Shown here: one piece after another, positions 25,622 to 33,510 of the stretch
Layout: every line of letters starts with the position of its first letter
Position numbering within the stretch: the stretch's first letter is position 1
Assembly: GCA_024226735.1 (NCBI GenBank)
Contig: JAAELL010000373.1
Span: forward strand, 1 to 33,510
Reading direction: 5' to 3'
Source: a bacterium
GTDB taxonomy: Bacteria > Planctomycetota > UBA1135 > GCA-002686595
DNA: 33,510 nt
Position numbers and translations under genes: made by a program
Notes under the pieces: generated by a model
Databases searched by the model: none
Told to the model about the DNA's origin: nothing
Seen by the model: only the letters and a program-made list of their open reading frames with translations

Positions 25622-26535
25622 GTGACGATCTTGCGTGCGGCGATGACCGAGACGCGCAACGCGTTCTCCGACATGCCCGAGACGACGGCGGACCTGGGTC
25701 TGCTGGCGGGTCGGATGGACGAGGTGCGCACGGCGAACGTCACGCACCTGGTCGAGCTCGCGCGCGACGCCGCCAAGCTCGGTGCGCAGATCGTGTGCTT
25801 TGGCGAGCTGTGCACGGCGCCGTACTTCGCGCTGGGCGAGGACGAGCTGTGGTTCGCGTTGGCGGAGGACGCGCTGGAGGGACCGACCGTGCAGGCGATG
25901 CGCGCGGCGGCACGCGAGCACGGCGTGATCCTCGTCGTACCGATCTACGAGCAGACGCCGAGAGGGCGCTTCAACACCGCCGTCGTGATCGACGAAGGTG
26001 GGGACGTCCTCGGACGCTTTCGCAAAGTGCACATCCCACGCGGCGAGAACGAGCGCGCTGGCTTCCACGAGACGTTCTACTACGGCCCGAGCGACGGACG
26101 GCTCGGCAACGGCCCGGCGGATGTCTCGAAGAACCCGTACTTTCCCGTCTTCGACACGTCGGTTGGACGGATCGGGATCGCGATCTGCTACGACCGTCAT
26201 TTTCCTGGTTCGGTTCGCACGCTGGCGGCGAACGGGGCGCAGCTCGTGTTCTCTCCCGCGGTCACCTTCGGCGCGCAGTCGCGGCGCATGTGGGAGCTCG
26301 AGTTCCTGGTCGACGCGGGGCGCCACCGCGTCTTCGTCGGCGGCTCCAACCGGAGCGGAGCGGAGCATCCGTGGGACGTCGAGTACTTTGGCGCGAGCTA
26401 CTTCTGCGGACCGCACGGACGCGTCGACCCGCTGGCGGACACCCGTGAGCTCGTCATCGCCGACCTCGATCTCGACGAGTTGAGCGGCGCGGACTCGTCG
26501 GGCTGGGACCTCGCGCGCGACGCGCGGCCCGACGT

Positions 26536-26548
<13 letters not shown>
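25622..26548 (+). CDS. Carbon-nitrogen hydrolase, second ureidopropionase-like enzyme
   Basis: 308 residues, nitrilase superfamily, with the triad Glu62 ([11 protein letters not shown]), Lys135 (GRFRKVHIP) and Cys189 ([11 protein letters not shown]). [19 protein letters not shown] and the [12 protein letters not shown] segment place it near the beta-ureidopropionase/N-carbamoyl amidohydrolase group, but it is clearly diverged from the enzyme at 17511-18380, with a ~20-residue N-terminal extension and an insert at about 155-172. A different N-carbamoyl or omega-amide substrate is therefore likely. The GTG at 25622 is supported by GAGG 7 nt upstream. It is 57 nt after the PLP pair and is the last gene of the plus-strand operon. 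Its final 13 bases overlap the 3' end of the convergent YgfK-like gene. Confidence 0.85.
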
Positions 26549-28575
<2,027 letters not shown>

Positions 28576-28610
28576 GGGCGCGGGCATCGTACGCGATTAC
28601 CATCGGGACC

Positions 28611-28931
28611 ATGGTGGATCACGGCGACCTAATCACCCACATGGAGTGGGCGGACGCGCACGTCCGGGGCGCGATCTTCAAGCTCGGAAGCGAACGCGAG
28701 GACGCGTGGCTGAGCGAGCTGCTCTATCACTCGCACAGCGTGCAATGGGCGTACCTGCACATTTGGCGCGGAGAGCCCGTCGAGCTGCCCCGGGCCGAGC
28801 GCATCGCCGAGCACATCGCCGAGCGCTGCGGCGATCCGCCCGAGGTCGACTGCATCTGCTGGATCTGGTCGAACAAGCCCGTCCCGCCCTGGCCCTGTCC
28901 TCTCGCCAAGAAGAGTCACCGCAAGCCATGA
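28611..28931 (+). CDS. Truncated DinB-like protein
   Basis: 106 residues. The first ~75 residues resemble the first two helices of the DinB/YfiT four-helix bundle ([18 protein letters not shown], then [19 protein letters not shown]). Full-length members have about 150-170 residues and bind a metal through three histidines, the last one in the C-terminal half. Here the second half is missing and the tail ([19 protein letters not shown]) looks unrelated. The end of the gene lies in a 15-bp direct repeat shared with the start of the next gene, suggesting that a rearrangement replaced the C-terminus. It starts 35 nt from the divergent YgfK-like gene and overlaps the YjbQ gene by four bases (ATGA). 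It may be translated but is probably not a functional DinB enzyme. Confidence 0.55.
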   Translation: MVDHGDLITHMEWADAHVRGAIFKLGSEREDAWLSELLYHSHSVQWAYLHIWRGEPVELPRAERIAEHIAERCGDPPEVDCICWIWSNKPVPPWPCPLAKKSHRKP

Positions 28932-28944
28932 AGAGTCACCGCAA
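28910..28944 (+). repeat. 15-bp direct repeat, 20-bp period
   Basis: GAAGAGTCACCGCAA at 28910-28924 and again at 28930-28944. The first copy encodes the tail of the DinB-like protein (KKSHRK), the second the first codons of YjbQ (MKSHRN). This fits a local duplication of the YjbQ start. Confidence 0.8.
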
Positions 28945-29347
28945 CGAATTGTGGTTCGACATCCCGACCCGTCGGGCCTTCCTCAACATCACACCGCTCG
29001 TCGCCGAGACACTCGCCGAGAGCGGCATCCGGGAAGGCCTCTGTCTCGTCAACGCGATGCACATCACCGCCAGCGTGTTCATCAACGACGATGAGCCGGG
29101 CCTGCACGCGGACTACGAGCGCTGGCTCGAGGAGCTCGCCCCGCACGAGCCGACGTCGGCCTACAGGCACAACCTGACCGGCGAGGACAACGGCGACGCG
29201 CACCTCAAGCGCCAGGTGATGGGGCGCGAGGTCGTCGTTGCAGTGACGCGCGGCGAGCTCGACTTCGGACCGTGGGAGCAGATCTTCTACGGGGAGTTCG
29301 ACGGCGGCCGCAGGAAGCGCGCTCTGGTCAAGCTGATCGGCGAATAG
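28928..29347 (+). CDS. yjbQ: YjbQ/UPF0047 family protein
   Basis: 139 residues, full length for the family. Hallmarks are [38 protein letters not shown] and the C-terminal [19 protein letters not shown] followed by VKLIGE. Members form trimers with a conserved His/Asp/Glu metal or substrate pocket between subunits. Some have weak thiamine-phosphate synthase activity in vitro, but the physiological role is unsettled. It is cytoplasmic. Overlaps the DinB-like gene (ATGA) and is followed after 1 nt by the symporter gene, so it is in the middle of a four-gene operon. Confidence 0.9.
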   Translation: MKSHRNELWFDIPTRRAFLNITPLVAETLAESGIREGLCLVNAMHITASVFINDDEPGLHADYERWLEELAPHEPTSAYRHNLTGEDNGDAHLKRQVMGREVVVAVTRGELDFGPWEQIFYGEFDGGRRKRALVKLIGE

Positions 29348-29348
29348 C

Positions 29349-30725
29349 TTGGCCGACATCGAACGCTGGGTCGTCGCCGCCGCCGAGTGGGCCTGGGGTC
29401 TGCCGCTGCTCGTGCTGATCACGGGCGGCGGGCTGTACTTCCTCGTCCTCTCCCGCTTCCTGCCCTTCCGCCACCCCGTGCACGCGCTCGGGGTCCTGGC
29501 GGGCAAGCACGATGATCCGGACGATCCCGGTCAGGTCAGCCACTATCAGGCGCTCTCCGTCGCGCTCGCGGCTACCGTTGGCATGGGCAACATCAGTGGC
29601 GTCGCGATCGCGATTGCCGCCGGTGGCCCCGGCATCGTGTTCTGGATGTGGGTCTCCGCGGTCGTCGGCATGGCGACGAAGTACTTCACGTGCTCGCTCG
29701 CGGTGATGTACCGCGGCCGCGACTCGCGCGGGGAGCTGCAGGGCGGCCCGATGTACGTCATCTCCGAAGGGCTCGGCCCGCGCTGGAAGCCGCTCGCAAT
29801 CCTGTTCTGTGTCGCCGGCGCGTTCGGGTGCCTGCCGGTGTTCAATGCGAACCAGCTGACCCAGGCCGTGCGTGACATCGCACTCGTCCCGCTGGGCGTG
29901 GACACGGCGAACTCGCCCTGGTTCGTGGGCAGCGCTCTGGTGGTCCTGACCGGGCTCGTGGTCTCCGGCGGCCTGCGGCGCATTGGACACGCCGTGTCGG
30001 CGCTCGTGCCGCTCATGGTCGTCGTCTACTTCGTGCTGGTCGCCGGGATCCTCGTTGCGCACGCGGGCGAGATCGGGCGCTACCTCGAGCTCATCTTCAC
30101 CGACGCGTTCCGGGCCGAGTTCTACGGCGAGGACGCGCTCTTTGGCAGCGCGCTCGGCGGCCTGATCGTGCTCGGCGCGCGGCGGGCGGCGTTCTCGAAC
30201 GAGGCGGGGCTCGGCACGGCCGCGATGGCGCACGGTGCCGCGCGCACGTCCGAGCCCGTGCACGAGGGGCTCGTGGCGATGCTCGGGCCCGCGATCGACA
30301 CCTTGATCGTGTGCACGTTGACAGCCCTCGCGATCCTGGTCACCGGCGTCTGGGAGACGAGCGCCGACAGCGGTGTGACGCTGACCGCGACCGCGTTCGT
30401 CGAGACGTACCCGCGCTTTGGTGGCGAGCTGCTGCTCATCTGCATCGCCTGCTTCAGCCTCTCCTCGCTCTTCAGCTACGCGTACTTCGGCGCCAAGTGC
30501 TTCGGGTTCCTGTTCGGGGCGGACAAGAAACCGGTGTACACCGTGCTCTACGTCGCGAGTATTCTCGGCGGCGCCGTCTCGTCGATGGCGCTGATCCTCA
30601 ACTTCATCGATCTGATGTTCGCGATCATGGCGATCCCGACAGTGCTCTCCGCCGTGCTCCTCGCGCCGCGCGTCGCGCAGGCGACGCGCGCGTACTGGCA
30701 GGCGGACCGGAATGGAAACGCATGA
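29349..30725 (+). CDS. AGCS-family sodium:amino acid symporter
   Basis: 458 residues with about ten to eleven hydrophobic segments from residue 16 to 445. The AGCS signature region is clear: SVALAATVGMGNISGVAIAI, then GGPGIVFWMWVSA, and later FSNEAGLGTAAMAHGAA. The family moves L-alanine, D-alanine or glycine with sodium into the cell. The TTG at 29349 lies 1 nt after the YjbQ stop and its TGA overlaps the next ATG (ATGA), indicating strong translational coupling; no separate ribosome site is seen. Coupling to a DcyD-type PLP enzyme suggests uptake and then deamination of a small, possibly D-configured or beta-substituted amino acid. Family assignment is firm, substrate inferred. Confidence 0.9.
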   Translation: MADIERWVVAAAEWAWGLPLLVLITGGGLYFLVLSRFLPFRHPVHALGVLAGKHDDPDDPGQVSHYQALSVALAATVGMGNISGVAIAIAAGGPGIVFWMWVSAVVGMATKYFTCSLAVMYRGRDSRGELQGGPMYVISEGLGPRWKPLAILFCVAGAFGCLPVFNANQLTQAVRDIALVPLGVDTANSPWFVGSALVVLTGLVVSGGLRRIGHAVSALVPLMVVVYFVLVAGILVAHAGEIGRYLELIFTDAFRAEFYGEDALFGSALGGLIVLGARRAAFSNEAGLGTAAMAHGAARTSEPVHEGLVAMLGPAIDTLIVCTLTALAILVTGVWETSADSGVTLTATAFVETYPRFGGELLLICIACFSLSSLFSYAYFGAKCFGFLFGADKKPVYTVLYVASILGGAVSSMALILNFIDLMFAIMAIPTVLSAVLLAPRVAQATRAYWQADRNGNA

Positions 30726-31705
30726 AAGATCTACTCAGTTTCCCGCGCGTCCCCCTCGCGCACGTTCCGACGCGGCTCGAGGAGCTCTGCGCACTCGGCT
30801 CCGAGCTGGGCGTGCGCACCTTCGTCAAGCGCGACGACTGCACCGGCCTCGCGTTCGGGGGCAACAAGACGCGCAAGCTCGAGTTCGTCCTGGGCGACGC
30901 GTTGACCGGTGGAACCGACTCGATCCTGACCTGTGGCGGGATCCAGTCGAACCACGTGCGCCAGACGGCGGCGGCCGCCGCCCAGCTCGGCTTGCCGTGC
31001 GAGGCGGTCGTCGCGAACCCGCTCTCCGATCCGGGTCCGGCCTACGAGCGGTCGGGCAACGTGTTGCTCGACGAGCTCTTCGGCGCGAAGCTGCACCGCG
31101 TCGACACCGACGACGAGGTCGAGGTGAGGCTGCAGCAGCTCTACGCCGAGAAGGCCCTGGCTGGCGGGCGGCCGTACCTCGTCCCGCTCGGCGCGTCCAA
31201 CGCGATCGGCGCGCTGGGCTACGTCGCGTGCGCGCAGGAGCTGCTCGAGCAATGCCGGCTGCAGGACCTCGCGCCGAGCCACGTCTTCGTCGCGACCGGC
31301 AGCGCCGGCACGCACGGCGGACTGCTCGCCGGCCTGCGCTGCGCCGGGTCGAACCTGCGGGTCGTCGGCGTCGCGGTTAGCGAGACCGCGGAGGCGAAGC
31401 GAGTGAAGGTGCGCAGCCTCGTCGAGCAGGTCTGCTCTGTCCTCGAGGCGCAAGCGACCGTCACCGACGACGACATCGTCGTGCGCGACGACTGGGTCGG
31501 TCCGGGCTACGGCGTCGTGACCGAGGCGAGTGAAGCGGCGATCCGCCGCTTGGCGCGGTCCGAGGGGCTGCTGCTCGATCCGGTGTACACGGGAAAAGCG
31601 ATGGCCGGGATGCTCGCGCTGCTCGAGAGCCGTGAGCTGAGCGAGGTGCGCGATCCGATCTTCCTGCACACCGGAGGCGCACCGGCGCTGTTCGCGTACC
31701 TCTAG
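30722..31705 (+). CDS. D-cysteine desulfhydrase / ACC-deaminase family PLP enzyme
   Basis: 327 residues, fold-type-II PLP family. The Schiff-base lysine 49 lies in FGGNKTRKLEF, SNHVRQTAAAAAQLG corresponds to the substrate loop, and ATGSAGTHGGL near 198 binds the PLP phosphate. The FLHTGGAPALFAY ending is typical of DcyD. Family members convert D-cysteine, D-serine, 3-chloro-D-alanine or 1-aminocyclopropane-1-carboxylate, or act as L-cysteate sulfo-lyase, giving ammonia and a keto acid (pyruvate, or 2-oxobutanoate from the cyclopropane substrate). Which one applies is not decided here. ATGA overlap with the symporter. Its stop TAG (31703-31705) shares the palindrome CTAG with the stop of a convergent gene remnant. 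It closes the catabolic island. Confidence 0.87.
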   Translation: MKDLLSFPRVPLAHVPTRLEELCALGSELGVRTFVKRDDCTGLAFGGNKTRKLEFVLGDALTGGTDSILTCGGIQSNHVRQTAAAAAQLGLPCEAVVANPLSDPGPAYERSGNVLLDELFGAKLHRVDTDDEVEVRLQQLYAEKALAGGRPYLVPLGASNAIGALGYVACAQELLEQCRLQDLAPSHVFVATGSAGTHGGLLAGLRCAGSNLRVVGVAVSETAEAKRVKVRSLVEQVCSVLEAQATVTDDDIVVRDDWVGPGYGVVTEASEAAIRRLARSEGLLLDPVYTGKAMAGMLALLESRELSEVRDPIFLHTGGAPALFAYL

Positions 31706-31993
31706 TCGAAGGTCAATACGATCTCGCGACCCGGCCGCGACGTGTGCAGGTTCTCCGTCTTGCGCGCCGCACGCCCCTCCGCGTTCCGCGCGACGAGCTC
31801 GAAGCGACCCGAGCTCGACGTCGGCGACCCACTCGCCGTCGGCGATGAGGCTGGCCCGCACGGAGAGCACCTCGAGATCGCGCTCGACGTCGCGCACCGT
31901 GAGCGTCAGCTCGCCTTGCGCCACTGGGTTCGGTACCGCCAGCTGCGCCGCGAGCGCCAGGTGCTGTATCCCGTGCTCGCCTGCGCGCTTGTC
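31702..31993 (-). pseudogene. Frameshifted C-terminal remnant of an unidentified gene
   Basis: Two minus-strand open stretches join into one natural-looking C-terminus. The first (about 31820-31993) reads from HLALAAQLAVPNPVAQGELT through VRASLIADGEWVADVELGS. The second, shifted by one base (31702 to about 31815), gives SGRFELVARNAEGRAARKTE and ends in REIVLTFD and a TAG. A single indel near 31812-31820 would explain the shift. Upstream (31994-31996) there is an immediate stop, beyond which the DNA belongs to a different gene fragment on the other strand. The beta-strand-rich composition suggests an extracellular domain, but I cannot name the family. Confidence 0.5.
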
Positions 31994-32149
31994 TCACGGC
32001 CCGTCGACACGCTCGTATTCCTCGCCGTGCCCTACCTGTTCGGCCAGTGGGCGATCATCGCGATCAACCAGGTACAGCACGACGGGTGTGATCCGACCTC
32101 GCGCTACAACCACTCGCGCAACCACGTCGGCCGCCTTCTCATCTCCTGA
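31985..32149 (+). pseudogene. Internal fragment of a fatty acid desaturase gene
   Basis: About 54 residues, VSRPVDTLVFLAVPYLFGQW through AIINQVQHDGC-type sequence to YNHSRNHVGRLL, match the membrane segment and second histidine-box neighbourhood (QHDGCD, YNHSRN) of membrane fatty acid desaturases. The first histidine box, most membrane segments and the final HxxHH box are missing. The frame ends at a TGA created at the junction with the next fragment (32147-32149). It cannot be functional. Confidence 0.6.
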
Positions 32150-32379
32150 TGGTCCCCGCAACCCTCTCGGCCTCGCGTGCCTTCATGCTCCCCGTGGCGA
32201 CACCCCCCAACGCCATCGTCTTCGGCAGCGGCGAAGTCGCGCTGGGCGACATGATGCGCGTCGGCATTCTCCTGAACTTGATCGGGGTGGTCCTGATCAC
32301 GATCTCGGTCTACCTCTTGGGCCCGCTGATCCTGGGCATCGAGCCGATGACGGTGCCCGATTGGGCGCAAGGACGCTGA
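32140..32379 (+). pseudogene. C-terminal fragment of a DASS/SLC13 sodium:dicarboxylate symporter
   Basis: The ~77 residues match the end of DASS transporters: MVPATLSASRAFMLPVATPP, NAIVFGSGEVALGDMMR, then the last membrane helix and stop at 32377-32379. TPPNA is the second sodium/substrate-binding hairpin of the family. The other ~400 residues are missing. The ATG at 32149 overlaps the stop of the desaturase fragment (TGATG), but in-frame homologous codons (LL) continue just upstream of it, so this ATG is an internal methionine and not an original start. Confidence 0.65.
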
Positions 32380-32565
32380 GAAGGAGCGATTCGCCCGGGG
32401 GCGCTCGCCGCGGGTGTTCCATTTCGTGCCAGGGCGTCCTCTCGGATCGAGAGCGAGCCAAATGACGACCCGATGAATTGGCGCACGAACCGGAGTTTCT
32501 TCTCAAACCCCGTTCTCCCGCTGGCCGAGATCCTGGGTGCCCCCCCGCGACCCGTTGGAAAAGCC
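32380..32565. other. Intergenic region before the HDOD gene
   Basis: 186 nt without a recognisable gene; promoter of the HDOD gene expected here. An in-frame ATG at 32473 would add 31 residues with no HDOD similarity. I see no strong promoter or hairpin. Confidence 0.3.
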
Positions 32566-33378
32566 ATGACCGTCGCGGACCTGCTGACCTCCATCAAGAA
32601 CATCGAGCCCTTTCCGACCGTCGCCACGCGCGTGCTGCAATTGTCCGGACAGCCGGACCTCGTGCCGAACGACCTGATGGACGTGGTCCGGGCGGACCCC
32701 GGGATCATGTCGAAGGTGCTCAAGCTCGCCAACTCGTCGTTCTACGGGTGCCAACGGCGCATCGAGACGTTGACCGACGCGGGGAACCTGCTCGGCGTGA
32801 AGACGATCGTCAGTCTCGTCACGTCCTCGTGCGCAAGCAGCCGCATGAAGGACAAGGGCGGTGGGGGACAACTCTGGGAGCGCTGCCTGACCAACGCGGT
32901 CGCCGCGCGCATCGTGGCGCAGATCCACGAGAAGATCGACCCCGAGCGCGCCTTCACCGCGGGGCTCCTCCAGGACATTGGCGAGCTGGTCGCGGATAGC
33001 CAAGAGGATGGCGAGCGCATCGCGATCGGGGCCATCGTCGCCAGTGGGCGCACCGAGCTCGAGGCGGAGAAGGAGGTGCTCGGCCTCACGCACGCCGAGA
33101 TCGGCGCCCGCCTCACGAGCCGCTGGGGCCTGCCCGAAGCGCTCGTCGACACGATCCGGCACCACCACGCGCCCGAGGGGGCGACGCGCGACCCGATTCT
33201 CGCGTGCACGACCCACGTCGCCGAGACGATCGTCGCGCCGCTCCTGGGCGAGAGGCCGGCTTACGCGGTCAGCGACACGGCGCTCGAGCTGCTCGAAGTG
33301 TCGCGCGCTCAGATCGAGGGGCTCGGTGACTGGCTCACCGAAGAGCTCGACAAGGCGCGCGAGGCGCTCGAGGGCTAG
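32566..33378 (+). CDS. HDOD-domain signalling protein
   Basis: 270 residues, almost entirely one HDOD domain: FPTVATRVLQLSGQPDLVPN near the start, VVRADPGIMSKVLKLANSSF, then AFTAGLLQDIGELVAD and THAEIGARLTSRWGLPEALV followed by HHH. HDOD is an HD-superfamily relative lacking the full HD metal site (LLQDIGELV in place of LLHDIG). Such proteins work as adaptors in chemotaxis, stress and cyclic-nucleotide signalling. There is no attached receiver, GGDEF or kinase domain. The ATG at 32566 was chosen for its GGAA 5 nt upstream and because the domain begins right after it. The gene stands alone, and its TAG stop lies in the first bases of a repeat copy. Confidence 0.85.
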   Translation: MTVADLLTSIKNIEPFPTVATRVLQLSGQPDLVPNDLMDVVRADPGIMSKVLKLANSSFYGCQRRIETLTDAGNLLGVKTIVSLVTSSCASSRMKDKGGGGQLWERCLTNAVAARIVAQIHEKIDPERAFTAGLLQDIGELVADSQEDGERIAIGAIVASGRTELEAEKEVLGLTHAEIGARLTSRWGLPEALVDTIRHHHAPEGATRDPILACTTHVAETIVAPLLGERPAYAVSDTALELLEVSRAQIEGLGDWLTEELDKAREALEG

Positions 33379-33510
33379 TGGTGTGATTCACTCTTGTGCG
33401 GCATTTTGGTCGGCCCGTACCCGCCCGCTGCTGCGTTGCGCCTCCTCCGAGACTTGCAGCGAAGTCGCGTCGTCGCTGCGCCTTGCAGCGAACGCGTACG
33501 CACCGACCAA
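33375..33510 (+). repeat. Dispersed repeat, copy A, with long imperfect palindrome
   Basis: Starts CTAGTGGTGTGATTC at 33375, using the HDOD gene's TAG stop. The segment 33406-33510 forms an imperfect palindrome: TTGGTCGG (33406-33413) pairs with CCGACCAA (33503-33510), and CGTAC (33416-33420) with GTACG (33496-33500), with matching 2-nt bulges. Inside, CTTGCAGCGAA occurs twice (33453-33463, 33482-33492). The core GCGTTGCGCCTCCTCCGA at 33433-33450 matches copy B at the other end of the window. RNA from here would fold into a large stem, so a terminator role for the HDOD gene is possible. Confidence 0.7.

Noticed and set aside
32149..32379. A small 76-residue membrane protein gene
   Set aside because: Its sequence is the C-terminus of a DASS transporter, and homologous codons continue upstream of the ATG, so it is a fragment and not an independent small protein.

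Overview
The window is very GC-rich (about 70% by eye) and looks like a Planctomycetota chromosome, probably from a high-GC uncultured or marine lineage. The evidence is a cytochrome-like PSCyt1/DUF1549/DUF1553 gene coupled to a Tat-exported DUF1501 gene, an ECF sigma factor next to a Ser/Thr kinase with an unusual C-terminal domain, two exported formylglycine sulfatases, and a secreted FG-GAP-like repeat protein with a C-terminal domain I associate with this phylum. No rRNA, tRNA, CRISPR array or intact transposase was found.

Layout. 1-295: tandem copies of a dispersed repeat whose units begin CTAGTGGTGTGA. 292-5509 (minus): membrane Ser/Thr kinase, sulfatase, FG-GAP-like secreted protein. 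5639-10515 (plus): DUF1549/DUF1553 plus DUF1501 pair. 10527-15647 (minus): a run reading ECF sigma factor, kinase, secreted/lipoprotein, sulfatase, M55 D-aminopeptidase. 15834-17369 (plus): an orphan B12-type radical SAM protein. 17366-17506: a partial repeat copy and a gene remnant. 17511-31705: a catabolic island. 31702-32379: three fused gene remnants. 32566-33378: HDOD protein, followed to the window edge by another copy of the repeat.

The catabolic island is the most interesting part. It holds a beta-ureidopropionase-like amidohydrolase (minus), then a tightly packed plus-strand operon: one-chain [2Fe-2S]/molybdopterin xanthine-dehydrogenase-like enzyme, a shortened SsnA-like aminohydrolase, a DUF6438 lipoprotein, two PLP fold-type-II lyases and a second ureidopropionase-like amidohydrolase. 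Facing it is a YgfK-like iron-sulfur oxidoreductase that lacks the FAD/NAD(P)H module of E. coli YgfK. Diverging from that gene is a second operon: truncated DinB-like protein, YjbQ, a sodium:alanine-type symporter and a D-cysteine-desulfhydrase-type PLP enzyme. XDH, SsnA and YgfK are marker genes of the bacterial anaerobic purine-degradation gene set (xdh-ssnA-ygfK-hydA-ygeW-ygeX-ygeY). Here the YgeW/YgeX/YgeY steps appear to be replaced by nitrilase-superfamily carbamoyl hydrolases and other PLP lyases. My inference is a variant N-heterocycle (purine or pyrimidine/hydantoin) degradation route yielding ammonia, CO2 and a C3 amino or keto acid. No dihydropyrimidinase/hydantoinase lies inside the window.

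The second theme is a repeat family. Three genes at different places (the FG-GAP, radical SAM and HDOD genes) stop exactly at the TAG inside the first bases (CTAGTGGTGTGAT) of a copy of the repeat.
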